Source: Leguminivora glycinivorella
Taxonomy: Eukaryota; Arthropoda; Insecta; Lepidoptera; Tortricidae
Length of the DNA: 64,000 nt
Direction of reading: 5' to 3'
NCBI RefSeq assembly: GCF_023078275.1
Contig: NC_062983.1
Coordinates: forward strand, 14,935,001-14,999,000
Part shown: positions 1 to 10,591 of the stretch, piece by piece
How positions within the stretch are numbered: position 1 is the first letter of the stretch
Layout of the letters: each line of letters starts with the position of its first letter
Notes under the pieces: model-generated
What the model was told of the DNA's origin: nothing
The model's input: the letters and a program-made list of their open reading frames with translations, nothing else
The model's database searches: none
Translations under genes and position numbers: made by a program

Positions 1-105
1 TGTTTGTAAGCTGAATTAGTTGGCAGTGTTTTAGCCATGTTTCATGAAAACCGGTCCACTATGTCGCGGTCGGAGGTTTTTTAAAAATTTTAATTTTGTG
101 GTTAG
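1..105 (+). repeat. Interspersed repeat A, 3' part cut by window edge
   Basis: The text 'agccatgtttcatgaaaa' followed by 'ccactatgtcgcggtcgg' and 'taattttgtggtta' recurs at about 3079, 8421 and 21057 and, in part, elsewhere. Full copies begin with a 'cgacgcaaaaacgacgggg' type head and a TGTC-rich tract that lie outside this window here. No coding capacity is seen. Confidence 0.85.
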
Positions 106-117
106 GTTATCGTAATT

Positions 118-390
118 AAATATCACATGATGAGGCATTTGTTACGTTTTTGTTGACTTCAACTTACAACAATTGACGCACGAAAGCTGCAAACTGTGAG
201 AAAAGACGAAAGACGGACGCTATGTCAATTACTTAAATTGTAACTGGTTCCCCGCGATACAGGCGTAGCCTAGTGCGGAGACCTCTGTCATATCTGTTAT
301 ACATTTTATGGGCAATAAAGTTATTCTTATTCTTATGTCTACACTCTACGTTTACGCCTACGTTTGCTTGATCTATGGTATAATATGAAA
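118..390 (+). repeat. Interspersed repeat L, copy 1, interrupted
   Basis: Positions 118-220 and about 339-390 match the reverse complement of 60463-60640. Shared blocks include 'gacttcaacttacaa' and 'cgtttgcttgatctatgg'. The middle, about 225-338, is absent from the other copy and looks like a later insertion. Confidence 0.65.
225..338 (+). mobile_element. Possible LINE 3' end inserted in repeat L
   Basis: The segment ends with an AATAAA-type signal and a short TTATTC repeat tail, as non-LTR retrotransposon 3' ends do. The hexamer TATGTC stands on both sides (near 220 and 335) and could be a short target duplication. No coding sequence remains, so the class is a guess. Confidence 0.35.
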
Positions 391-896
391 TCTTGAAAGA
401 ATATAATTTACATAACATAATAAAATTACTGCCTGTAGTGTAGTCGATATTCAAGCAAAAGCGCAAAAGAAACCCAGTTATATTTTGTGTAGTGAAATAC
501 GCGACCGAGTTTTGGCGCGACTGGCAGATAGCGCGGTTTGGAACACCTCCAAATAATACGACATATTTTAAAAAACACTTTAGAAGTATTTATGACAACA
601 TTTTTGCAATTTCCGCTCGTTTGGGCTGTTGAGCCCACTGTAGATTTAATCGCTAGCTCGTTTCATGAGTATGCTATAGGGCTTGATATCAGATTTTTGC
701 TATGGCGAAGTACCAAATGGATCAGAACCCTATTCGCTACATTCACGTTTTTATCTCAAATTATAGATACGAGTATAATGTGCGCTCTCTTTTGATATTG
801 CACAATTTGATATGTTGTAACATAGATTTTTAGGTGCAATTTTTTACATAGTTTTACAAACTTCACTGAAGTGACGACGAAAGATTAATACAGGAC
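391..896. other. Unassigned AT-rich DNA
   Basis: No gene, RNA or repeat structure is recognised here. Short open frames exist but have no domain-like content. Confidence 0.5.
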
Positions 897-1735
897 CTAA
901 CCACTAAATTTAAATTTAAGAAAACTGACATAGTGGATCGATTTCCTTCAAACATGGCTAAAAATAAAAAACCGGCCAAGAGCGTGTCGGGCCACGCTCA
1001 GTGTAGGGTTCCGTAGTTTTTCGTATTTTTCTCAAAAACTACTGAACATATCAAGTTCAAAACAATTTTCCTAGAAAGTCTTTATAAAGTTATACTTTTG
1101 TGATTTTTTTCATATTTTTTAAACATATGGTTCAAAAGTTAGAGGGGGGGAGACGCACTTTTTTTTCCTTTAGGAGTGATTATTTCCGAAAATTTTGATA
1201 TTATCAAAAAACGATTTGAGTAAACCCTTATTCATTTTTAAATACCTATCCAACAATATATCACACGTTGGGGTTGGAATGAAAAAAATATTAGCCCCCA
1301 CTTTACATGTATGGGGGGTACCCTAATAAAACATTTTTTTCCATTTTTTATTTTTGCACTTTGTTGGCGTGATTGATATACATATTGGTACCAAATTTTA
1401 GCTTTCTAGTGTTTACGGTTACTGAGATTATCCGCGGACGGACAGACGGACGGACGGACGGACGGACGGACGGACGGACGGACGGACGGACGGACAGACA
1501 GACATGGCGAAACTATAAGGGTTCCTAGTTGACTACGGAACCCTAAAAAACTTATCTAAATCGCGCGCGACAAATATCGGCATAAGTTCTGGGTCTAAGA
1601 ACACTCCCGACTAATTCAGCTTTCAAACAAAAAAAGTAAATCTAAATCGGTTCATCCGTTCGGGATTTACGATGCCACAGACAGACACGTCAAACGTATA
1701 ACACCCCGCCGTCGTTTTTGCATCCGGTGTTAAAA
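897..1735 (-). repeat. Repeat A, copy 2, split by repeat B
   Basis: The reverse-strand copy lies in two pieces, 897-961 and 1595-1735. Joining them restores the order seen in the uninterrupted copies. The split point carries CTAA on both sides (958-961 and 1595-1598). Confidence 0.8.
962..1594 (+). mobile_element. Repeat B, copy 1, inserted in repeat A
   Basis: The core (to about 1551) starts 'aaaaaccggccaagagcg' and ends 'ctacggaaccctaaaaa'. The stretch AGGGTTCCGTAG near the start is inverted at the end, suggesting a degenerate terminal-inverted-repeat element. A GGAC/GACA simple repeat occupies about 1434-1500. Other copies are at 21817 (minus), 44624 and 56384. Some 43 bases after the usual end are peculiar to this copy. 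Confidence 0.75.
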
Positions 1736-1957
1736 AAGCATACTTATCTTATTTAAGTTAGTAGTGTACGTAAGCGTACCGATAATTGCCTATTTCAAGA
1801 AAACTAGGAAAGTATTAGATGAACCCGTGTCTTATATAGTTAATAAGGTGAACTAATTCCATTTGCCCTTTTCGAAGCTCGGAAAAAGGATCAGTTCGTT
1901 AATCCCGCTAGTAAAGAGAGTTGATATACTCTTAGCTAGCCGTATAAATACACAGGT
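1736..1957. other. Unassigned
   Basis: Nothing is recognised in this short interval. Confidence 0.5.
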
Positions 1958-2060
1958 ATATTTATTTATTTATTTAACCTTTATTTGCACAACATAAAGT
2001 ACAAATGGCGAACTTAATGCCTTAAGGCATTCTCTACCAGTCAACCATTGGACCAAACAG
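1958..2060 (-). mobile_element. LINE 3'-end fragment
   Basis: Read on the minus strand, the segment ends in an AATAAA-type signal followed by TTTAAATAAATAAA-like repeats. The block 'cttaatgccttaaggcat' belongs to a repeat I associate with lepidopteran non-LTR 3' UTRs. No coding part remains. Confidence 0.5.
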
Positions 2061-2143
2061 AAACTTACAATTGGTGCGGAAAATAAAACAGAAATTTAAA
2101 TAGGTATATGTAGTTAGGTACATTCGCCTTATGTTACGTTGTA

Positions 2144-2263
2144 CAGTCAACCAATTGGAACCCTAGGCCACACTACAACCATGTCAAAATGACAAGCTGT
2201 AAGAAATTTCTTACAATCTGATTTATAACGTCACCATGACCTAGGGTTCCAATTGGTTGACTG
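2144..2263. mobile_element. TA-flanked MITE (CAGTCAACCAATTGG ends)
   Basis: The ends are near-perfect inverted repeats about 25 bp long starting CAGTCAACCAATTGGAACC, with TA on both sides (2142-2143 and 2264-2265). The centre holds 'gtaagaaatttcttac'. Relatives lie at 35418, 35561 and 54090. TA target and CAGT ends fit Tc1/mariner-type mobilisation by inference. Confidence 0.8.
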
Positions 2264-2301
2264 TACACTGACGTAGTTACGCAAAAACATTCCAAATACT
2301 C

Positions 2302-2688
2302 CATTCGTTATCCCGGCATTTGCCACGGCTCATGGGAGCCTGGGGTCCGTTTTGACAACTAATCCCAAGATTTGGCGTAGGCACTAGTTTTACGGAAGCG
2401 GCTGCCATGTGACCTTCCAAACCGAAGGCACACCTTGGACAATGGCGATCAAATGTATGAAAGAGGCGCGTTCCTAGCACACAGTCTAAGCTCGTGTAGG
2501 TGAACGCGTACTATGCTTGTATGAGTGAAATATTAGAGGTCGACTGTTCGATGTACTCTTTATTGATACGGTAACTGAAGAGGTTACTGAGAGGGGGTGG
2601 GTGGAATTAGCGGGGTGGCCATACTGGACGATAGTACTTTTATTATACTGTGCCGAAGGGTAACTAGGCCTTATAGGATTTTAGTATG
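2302..2688 (+). repeat. Interspersed repeat M, copy 1, split by element H
   Basis: Blocks 'cggctcatgggagcct' and 'aatcccaagatttggcgta' are shared with 42591-42745. The copy is interrupted at 2429-2652 by element H and resumes with 'gggtaactaggcc'. Confidence 0.75.
2429..2652. mobile_element. Non-autonomous element H, copy 1, with 7-bp target duplication
   Basis: The 224-bp insert begins CACACC and ends ACTGTG. CCGAAGG is duplicated at 2422-2428 and 2653-2659, exactly where repeat M is split. A second copy is at 50328-50555. CA..TG ends with a 7-bp duplication recall hAT-like elements, but the inverted ends are too short to prove it. Confidence 0.75.
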
Positions 2689-3078
2689 TTTTCAGTGATG
2701 ATTTTCCTTTTGAAAAGCGAGGATTGATTTTTACGCAATATTCTATTTGTTACCTAGATTCAATGAATTTTTTTTTTGTTCAACTTTATATAATCGTCAA
2801 ATTTTTGAGTTGACATCTATATTGTTCATGAATAATGTATATGACTATGACTATGACTGCGTATCAGCATCCATTATTTAATATCAAATGTCGTAAATAC
2901 CTTGAAGTTGACATTCAGTTTTAGTCCTTTTATGAAAAACGAAAGATTCATTTCAATGACACTTTCAGATGGATTGGAACGATTTTGCATAACTACGTCC
3001 ACTTACACTTTTATGTTTATAATATTAGAGTCTTGTTCAGATATTTATGTTGATGTAACTGTTTTAAACGTATAGACT
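2689..3078. other. Unassigned
   Basis: AT-rich DNA with a short TATGAC repeat near 2845; no gene or structured repeat recognised. Confidence 0.5.
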
Positions 3079-3449
3079 AACCACAAAATTAAAATTTTGA
3101 AAAAACCACCGACCGCGACATAGTGGACCGGTTTTCATGAAACATGGCTGAAAACACTGCCAACTAATTCAGCTTACAAACAAAAATAACTAAATATAAA
3201 TCGGTTCATCAGTTCGGGAGCTACGAAGACAGACAGACAGACACGTCAAACTTATAACACGTTTTTGCATCGGGGGTTCAAACTTTAGTTTAAAAAAACA
3301 TTGTTTTAGATACTTTAAGCGTTATAAACTCTCCCGTCGGAATTTTAGCTTCGGGAGCTACGATGCCACAGACAGACACACAGACAGACAGACAAACAGA
3401 CAGACACGTCAAACGTATAACACCTCGTCTTATTGCGTCGGGGGTTAAA
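3079..3449 (-). repeat. Repeat A, copy 3, plus a second partial copy
   Basis: Positions 3079-3280 carry a fairly complete reverse copy. About 3345-3449 repeats only the head half (GACA-rich tract to the 'cgggggttaaaaa' end). The two lie in the same orientation. Confidence 0.8.
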
Positions 3450-3486
3450 AATATATATCTACAGATCATAGAGATCAGAAGATTGT

Positions 3487-3800
3487 ATCAGTAAATGCGA
3501 GTTATTTGTAGTGACATCTATTTTCACTTTCACAATAGCATACCCGACACTATGCCGACAGTGTTGCGTCTGCCAAAAATGTAATATTTAGTTTACACCT
3601 TATATTATAAGCTGAAGTAATTGAAAGCAAAGTACTGATTAATACTATTCTAATATTAGCTATAAATTGTTGAGCAATAGACTTTTTGTTCGTCGTGACA
3701 TCTATTGACAAGTAGCAGTACTGATAATTTACGCTAGTTGGCGCGTGATTGACGAGTGAATGACGATAGATGTCACTACAAATAACTCGCATTTACTGAT
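3487..3800. mobile_element. 314-bp TIR element
   Basis: Inverted ends of about 34 bp begin ATCAGTAAATGCGAGTTA and continue through a TAGTGACATC block; the right arm ends at 3800. The interior has no convincing coding sequence. The transposase family is not identifiable. Confidence 0.75.
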
Positions 3801-5329
3801 GTATGGAGTTACAACTCTTCCCTTACTTATTTCCTCTATGCTACAGATAGATCAGAGATTGTACAACTTTTTATTTTGTCTGTTCATTTTCGTGTAATCT
3901 ATATTGAGGGGTCCCCTTTATACAAAACATGGCGATTTTATAAGAGCTTTTCTGTAAAAAATACTTTGTATCATCCTTCCTTTTTTCTGAGGCGCGTACG
4001 TACTGTTCCCGGTCTTGAAAGTAATGGTACGTTGAACTCTGAATAATTAAAAAAGGTTTTAAAGAAAATGTTTTTCGTTTGGAATGAAAGAGGCTTTGGT
4101 TGATGAAAGATTGCTGACTTACTGACTGCTTTAAGATAACGTACTCCGTGGTGGAAATATCAGATTTTGAAAAATTATAGCTTTATACTTAAACATTTAT
4201 CATTATTTAAGTTCACTTTCTAAAAGTTCAGAATATAGCACCAGCGGCTGGTCCGTACAAGCCGATTCCCACCGGCTTGCCTAAAATTTATTACTAGTAA
4301 AGTACCTAATGTTAGTTAGGGTTCTGTTTGCTCAGTGTTGCCTAGCAGAAATTTTCACCAGCCGCCACTGGAATATAGTAACCCAAACGAAACGATCCAT
4401 TGAAAATATGAAAACACTGGGTGATATATGTATACGTATTCCATAGAAATGTAGTGAAGAGCGATATAAAGTTAAAACTGAACAAGCCCATTTACTTGTA
4501 CTAGACTCAATCTTTCTCACGCAGACACCCATTTTTCCCTAACATTAGGTTAGAAAGTCTGACAAAGAAAATGTCGAAATCCGAATAAATTTATTCAGCG
4601 TCGCAAAATTGAAATCTCAGGTGGTCGACTTGCGAGCCGAGTGCCGTGCCCAGCCTGCCGAGACCTCTGTCACTGCCCCTGCATGGCCCTGACAAGAGCC
4701 ATCCCCGTTATTTAAGATACTCTAAGAGATCTTATTGAACTGGCCAGGTAACACCTTGGATTTGTATGCCGGAGCCCGCCCTGCTTCCGGCCACCGATCC
4801 ACTCCGACTAGGAAAAATCTCCTTAATAAATCCTTGTATTTCGTGTCTATAGTAAAACCGTTTTATCTATTATGCGATCCTCTGGATTTATTTATTCACA
4901 ACGCAATAAAACCATCGTAAATATTATATGCGTTGTAAAGTTGTACGCAGTTTCGCGAATCGCGTTCGCGGAGTCTAATGCGATTTCTGCGTTCGGTAAA
5001 CCGTTCTAAATTTGCCAAAATATTCGCCGACATTCTGCCACAGACGCCGCAACATTGTACCTATTTACGATCGAGGTGGATGTATTGTAATAAAATACTG
5101 ATGCCAACGCGAGACGAATTCCTATCGGAACGAGCGCAAATAAGATTTGTAAGCGGCGACCCGGGGTGTGGGGGCTTACACGTCGGCATGAGGTACTTGC
5201 ACTACGAATGGAACGTCTAACTATACATTTTCCTATGAATAGGGTTAAAATAGGACCGTTATACGATTACATTCTGATTTAGGTATATGAATCAAATAAA
5301 AAAATACTATTATTTTTTTATTGGTACTA
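3801..5329. other. Unassigned interval
   Basis: No recognised gene. An open frame at 4978-5220 (80 codons, starting ATG) has mixed composition and no domain I recognise. A GC-rich block at 4620-4700 shares 'gagacctctgtca' with 225-338 and may be another LINE 3' piece. Confidence 0.4.
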
Positions 5330-5690
5330 GATAATGTAACTCGAAATTTGGACCTTTATATCTTGAGTTTGATTTCTACGACACTCAATATTATTTCAAA
5401 TGCTACTCTTTGCCCTAGAATCCATAGACGAATATGTAAGTATATAAGGGCCACTTGCACCAAGGAAAATGGAGGGTTAACCCACATTTTATATGGAATT
5501 TGACAGATGACAGCCCACTAACCCTGAGTTAAGTGGTATGGTGCAAGTGGGCCTATGTCAAATAAAGAAATTGCCCAAAGTTTTATTTGTCTAATATAAC
5601 TCGAAATTTGGATCTCTGTATTCTTGAAATACGACACTCAATATTAATTCAAACGGTGTATTTTTGCCATAGAATCCATAAACGAACCCC
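5330..5690 (+). repeat. Direct repeat pair flanking a MITE
   Basis: About 5330-5440 and 5595-5690 share 'aactcgaaatttgga', 'acgacactcaatatta' and 'agaatccata'. They lie in direct orientation on either side of the MITE at 5447. This suggests a local duplication of roughly 110 bp. Confidence 0.6.
5447..5553. mobile_element. TA-flanked MITE (AGGGCCACTTGCACCA ends), copy 1
   Basis: Inverted ends AGGGCCACTTGCACCA are flanked by TA (5445-5446 and 5554-5555). The 107-bp interior contains 'ggttaacccacatttta'. A second copy in opposite orientation is at 53310-53417. Confidence 0.8.
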
Positions 5691-6013
5691 CATACTCAAA
5701 TAAGCTCGTATAAGATGGTCGCGCGTATCCCTTATCAATTTTAGCAAACCTAACCCAATGTACACACCGAAATTACGGATGTCTTATCCCATCGATAACT
5801 GATAACATACCATAAATAGGCGAGCTCCCTCGTATAGCTATTTGGAATCCCCCTGAAGGCTGGAAGTACGACGGATATTGGGAATAAGTCGTGGATTTGA
5901 TGTGCGGGGGCACAAACCGCGTCGACTTCAATCAGCCGCGCGTCTGCCTTTAACCCGGTTTCTTACGTGTTTTCCCGTCGTTTATAGCATTTTGGCGTCA
6001 TATGTAAACGGTT
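5691..6013. other. Unassigned
   Basis: No recognised feature. Confidence 0.4.
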
Positions 6014-7052
6014 CACCTTGTTGTGGCATAATTTTTTTATGAATAATTCTATTGTGCATAATCGATTTAGTCATAATTGGCTTTGTGCATAAACTGCTAT
6101 GGCATAGTCAAGTTTAGCATAATCTGTTTAGGCAGATTGTGATTTGTCCGAATATTGTATATACATAAATTTGATGCTCCGAATCATTTTTACGCATAAA
6201 TTTTATGTGCATAAACTTAGTGTTCCGATTTAATGTTTTGCCAAATTTATTTTGGCATAACATCAGTATAGGTCGAATGTTACCATTATACATTCTTTCA
6301 GTTTCATATACTGAATGTAAAAATAAAACCAGGTTAGAATTATAAACGTTATTGTTTTATTTTTGTTTCACTTTTACCTAGCAGTGCGTTTTTGTTATGG
6401 TCTCAGTTGTAACCTAACCTAAACCACTTTTTCCTAGCGGTAATTTTCTGTTGTGGTCGCAGTTTTAACCTAACCTAACCCACTTTTCCCTAGTGGTGCT
6501 TTTCTGTTGTGGTCGCAGTTCTAACCTAACCTAACCCATTTTTCCCTAGCGGTGATTTTCTGTTGAGGTCGCAGTTCTAACCTAACCTAACCCATTTTTC
6601 CCTAAGAGCGGTGTTTGTTGTGGTCGCAGTTCTAACCTAACCTAACCTAACCCACTTTTCCCTAGCGGTGCTTTTCTATAATAGTCGCAGCTCTAACCTA
6701 ACCCACTTTTCTGGAGCAGTGAGTATCTGTAGAGTTCGCAATTCTAACCCAGTGTAACCATTTTTCCCTAAAAGCGCATTTCTGCTTAACGAAAAATGTA
6801 TGCGAAATAAGTTTCGGATAATGGGATGTATGCCAAAAATATTTATGCTCATCCAATTTCTTCCTAATGACACTCGGCCTCAATAATAGTAGGCCAATAT
6901 ATTTTCGGACAAAATAATATTCGAAATATCGTGAATTATACCAAACAATATTTATGCTACATTAACATTCGGCAAAAATCGATTATGCCAAATCTGTTAT
7001 GACAAAAGCGTTTCGGACAAATAAAGTTATGCCACATAGAGGGAACCCTATG
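6014..7052. mobile_element. Imperfect long-inverted-repeat element enclosing a minisatellite
   Basis: Both flanks are rich in 'ggcataa' and 'tccgaa' motifs. The left flank read forward resembles the right flank read in reverse: 'tgttgtggcataa' near 6020 pairs with 'ttatgccacata' near 7030. The arms of roughly 300 bp are diverged and surround the tandem array at 6372-6770. No coding sequence was found. Confidence 0.5.
6372..6770. repeat. About 57-bp minisatellite with CCTAA motifs
   Basis: Seven diverged units repeat 'taacctaacctaaccca' then 'ttttccctagcggtg' then 'tgttgtggtcgcagttc'. Each unit carries two to four CCTAA motifs, the complement of the insect telomere repeat TTAGG. Confidence 0.8.
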
Positions 7053-7227
7053 TAAACAGGTTACTTATGTAAATGTTTACACATTTTGGAACGATCATTA
7101 TCAGTCACAGACCACCCCAACTTATCAGTTCATCCAATTGTCTTCAAGAATCGCGTTCTAAAGCAATTATTGATATTTATGGCAAGTTCTAAACTTGCCT
7201 TAATTTATGGTATCATAACATACGAAT

Positions 7228-7406
7228 CCATACTAATATTATAAATGGGAAAGTGTGTGTGTCTGTTTGTTTGTCCGTCTTTCACGGCAAAACGGAGCGC
7301 CGAATTTACTTGATTTTTTAAATGGAGATAGTTGAAGGGATGGAGAGTGACCTAGGCTACTTTTTGTCTCTTTCTAACGCGAGCAAAGCCGCGGGCAAAA
7401 GCTAGT
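7228..7406 (+). repeat. Interspersed repeat G, copy 1
   Basis: The segment runs from 'tactaatattataaatgg' through a GTGT/GTTT tract and 'ttcacggcaaaacggag' to 'gccgcgggcaaaagctag'. The same order recurs, reversed, at 40843, 57849 and 58279. Confidence 0.85.
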
Positions 7407-8420
7407 ATATTATACATGCATTTGAAGTATTTACAATTTCAAAAATATGGCAACGCTACAAATTCCCAGAGATCCTATTTTTTGTGGATTAACTAATAAA
7501 TATGTAAAAAAAATATATTTGATTTTTTTTAAATCAAATAAGATTCGCGTAACTTCTATTTTTATGTAAATCGTTATCTATATGTAAAAATAGGTAGGTA
7601 CTTTTGCATTTTAAAGTTACAATTTTAATGATGATTTCCTATCTCCACATTTACCCAGTAGCGCATTTGTACCATTCTCATGTACATAAGGATTTCGTAG
7701 GATATAAAGGATTCGAATCGACGAACAAATTCCATCCTTATATCAAGTGACGACGACACCTTCTATTTGAGAACGTCACATTTAGTACTTCTAATTTCCT
7801 TATATGCACAAACCGTTCCAAAACCGGATGAAGCGTCACGTTCGCGTTTCCCATTTCTAGACATTTATTGACTAGAAATTCATATCCGCATACTAGGTAC
7901 CTAGACAACGTCATAATAGCTTAAGCTTCGTAAGCATATCGTAGCTAGCTCTCTCTATCTCTCTTCTGTAGTGGTGCGACAGGGCCAGACTGCGTTTCGA
8001 ATGACACGTAGCGCTAAACGATTGTCACTTCGGCTATGACGGCTGATAACAGTGCAAACGCGTGCAATTGACTGCAGCTGACTAAACTCATTTTGCAATG
8101 TAGTTACTTACGTAAAGGCTCAATAATGGATAGAAAAAGTATTTTCACCACACCAACTGGTAAAGGCTTACTTTGCTAATCGAAAACAGATAGCAAAATT
8201 GCATTTTATCCACAAGAGTGCAAAGTAATTTCATACAAATTTTAATTTGATACCTTAAGCTAGCTGATAGAATTTATCTATAAATGATTATTTTTAACAT
8301 AACTTCTGAAAAACTCATTGAAATACGCTCTTGACCTAATCAACATCGTAGGCATCGTAGGTAATAAAAAAACATAGAAAACATCAATGACTCGAGAATA
8401 AACTGTTCATCACTCAAATT
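7407..8420. other. Mostly unassigned; diverged D-like piece
   Basis: About 7929-8033 resembles repeat D ('agctctctctatctctc', 'gcgacagggccagactgcg'). About 8229-8298 shares 'atttcatacaaatt' and 'cttaagctagct'-like text with 27226-27292. The rest shows nothing recognisable. Confidence 0.45.
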
Positions 8421-8450
8421 ACCGACGCAAAAACGACGGGGTGTCTGTGA

Positions 8451-8481
<31 letters not shown>

Positions 8482-8618
8482 ATGTCTGTGTGTGTGTCTG
8501 TCTGTGGAATCGTAGCTCCCGAACGGTAGAACCGATTTAGATTTAGCTTTTTTTGTCTGAAAGCTGAGTTAGTCGGGAGTGTTCTTAGCCATGTTTCATG
8601 AAAATCGGTCTACTATGT
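8421..8618 (+). repeat. Repeat A, copy 4
   Basis: A forward copy from 'gacgcaaaaacgacgggg' through a GTCT-rich tract to 'tgaaaatcggtctacta'. It is truncated just before the 'cgcggtcgg' tail. Confidence 0.85.
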
Positions 8619-8637
8619 TTTTTATAGATTTCTGTCG

Positions 8638-8800
8638 CCGTCGTAACTTATACAGTTCTGGCAGACTGGATCTATATTCTATAGATATCCTGTTCACCTG
8701 CTCGAATAATACTCCGCCGACTTGGCCCGAATACAGCTTGCCATTCACATCAACGACAAACCGACTGTAGCTGACAGACGACTTGGAATGGTTTACCGAA
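8638..8800 (-). CDS. Unrecognised coding-like fragment
   Basis: The minus strand is open across this piece and reads like ordinary protein (it includes VVDVNGKLYSGQVGGVLFEQ), with balanced composition unlike the low-complexity frames around it. I do not recognise the family. There is no start codon of its own and no obvious splice sites at the edges, and repeat A abuts its 3' side. It may be a relic of a mobile-element gene or a host exon, or it may be chance; the evidence is only composition. Confidence 0.2.
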
Positions 8801-9130
8801 TTCAACAGAGCCTCTGTCGTGTACAGAAAGATTATTTAGATCCTATCTAGAAAGATTATTTAGATCCTACCTAAATAATCTTATGTCATCCTGTACACTC
8901 TCATAAATGCTGGAAGCTGTACTACATTTCAAATACGAAAGCCCGATAGTACTTGATACTTAAAAAAAAGGGGTTACAATGTTTGCCTTTTGATATCTAA
9001 TTAGGAGAGCACTTCCAATGCATGCACATACAGTTACAACAAAATCGAAAATAAGGTGCAAATGCACACAACAAAATATGCAAAAAAGCAAAAGCAAAAG
9101 TGCGTGAAAAATACCACGCCAATAATTTTT

Positions 9131-9899
9131 AAGAAAAAAAAACCGCCGTCCTTTGGGGTTCTGGTGATAAATACTTTCAAATGTTGGATTATGTTATCAA
9201 TTCGTCTGTATATTTTTTAATGTTTGTTATTCGATATCTCCGTCATTTCTGAACCAATTTTGAAATTTGGATGATTCTGAAGTACCTACAGATGAGAATG
9301 ATTATCAGAACGGAACTCTAACCAGGGGCGGCTCACTCTTCATCAGCAGTTCCACTGCACCAAATGTCATTGTTCTGGACGCAAGTGCATGCTGTTCTTA
9401 TAAAAATACTAAAGTCACTATAAGTGTGCCGTTCAGATTTGAGGAGTTCCGTTCTAACCATCATCAGCAGTTCCACTGCACCAAATGTCACTGTTCTGGA
9501 CGTAAGTGCATGTTGTTCTTATAAAAATACCAAAGTCACTATAAGTGTGCCGTTCAGATTTGAGGAGTTCCATTCTGACCATCATCAGGAGTTCCACTGC
9601 ACCAAATGTCACTGTTCCGTACGTAAATGCATGCTGTTCCTTTAAAAACACAAAAATCACCATATCTATGCCTTTCAGATTTGAGGAGTTCCCTCGATTT
9701 CTCCAGGATCCCATCATCAGAACTGGGTTCTGAGAAAAATGGGACCAATCTGTATGCATATACATTCAATCAAAAACTAATTTTTTCAAAATCGGTCCAG
9801 TAACGACGGAGATATCGAGGAACAAACATTAAAAAAAATAAAAAATACAGACGAATTGAAAACCCCTTCCTTTGAGATTTGGAAGGCGGTTAAAAAAAG
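9131..9899. mobile_element. TIR element K with internal 121-bp tandem repeats
   Basis: The left 150 bp ('aaccgccgtcctttggggt', 'caattcgtctgtat', 'gatatctccgtc') is inverted at 9770-9899 ('gacggagatatcgagg', 'atacagacgaattg', 'ggaaggcggtt'). Between the arms lie three copies of a 121-bp unit. Frames through that array are by-products of the repetition. The superfamily is unknown. Confidence 0.7.
9341..9703 (+). repeat. Three tandem 121-bp units
   Basis: The phrase 'catcagcagttccactgc' begins at 9341 and 9462 and, with one change, at 9583, giving exact 121-bp spacing. Each unit continues through 'aaatgtcactgttctgga' to 'cagatttgaggagttcc'. Confidence 0.9.
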
Positions 9900-10033
9900 G
9901 GTATAACCTCTCAATAAATTGTGACGACCCGGCATCGTCACAACGGACGGCATCCGGAGCGGTGTAGCGCGACGCGCGACGAGCGGCCTACTCCGGCTAC
10001 ACACCCCACCGTGCCCCGCCGACACCGCGCGCC

Positions 10034-10040
10034 TATATAA
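10034..10040 (+). promoter_or_regulatory. TATA-like box in 5' LTR
   Basis: TATATAA sits in very GC-rich U3 DNA about 115 bp into the LTR. It is the only good TATA match there. The corresponding region is missing from the 3' LTR. Confidence 0.55.
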
Positions 10041-10164
10041 CCGCGCGCAGCGCGGACCGGCCGGCAGTCGGTGTGCTGAGCCCGAGCAAGGCACAACGGC
10101 TGCTCCGCTTGGTGTGGCGGCGTGGAAGCCCGCGTTCGCCCCAAGTGTCCCTAGGTATAAGTCT

Positions 10165-10432
10165 CCCGGCCGCGTGGCGCCCCGCGTAGTTAGCCAGGAG
10201 ACTTCCCCCCTCCTTCCCCCGTAGTATAACCTCTCCCGGCCGCGTGGAAGCCCGCGTAGTCAGCCAGGGTGGTCATCCCCAGCACCGTTCCCCCGTAGAC
10301 CTATCCCGGCCGCGTGGAAGCCCGCGTAGTCAGCCAGGGTGGTTATCCCCAGTACCGTTCCCACCGTAGACCTATCCCGGCCGCGTGGAAGCCCGCGTAG
10401 CTAGCCAGGACGGTTTATTCCCGACCTTGTTC
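10165..10432 (+). repeat. Four ~70-bp tandem repeats inside the 5' LTR
   Basis: CCCGGCCGCGTGG recurs at 10165, 10235, 10305 and 10376 (spacing 70, 70, 71), each followed by 'gcgtag.tagccag'-type text. The 3' LTR carries a shorter, rearranged version. Confidence 0.88.
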
Positions 10433-10585
10433 CCCGGGGAACGTTCCGTTATCCACTATTTCCAGGGCACGCTGCCAAACCCTTCGGGTTATCACATATA
10501 CGTATCATATTCATATATATAGTTGGATATAGCTCGCTCCCGTCTGGAGCGAAACCAGTGTAATTAGACCTAAGAGTTCTTTATA

Positions 10586-10591
10586 AATAAA
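10586..10591 (+). terminator. Polyadenylation signal in 5' LTR
   Basis: AATAAA is followed within 30 bases by a GT/T-rich stretch ('gtttgttacttttaagtggtg'-like). The same signal in the 3' LTR is at 16695-16700, where it would end the element's transcript. Confidence 0.6.

Noticed and set aside
9267..9765. Several overlapping frames with repeated HCTKCHCSGRK text
   Set aside because: They come from the 121-bp tandem units, whose period is not a multiple of three; the Cys/His pattern is a product of repetition.
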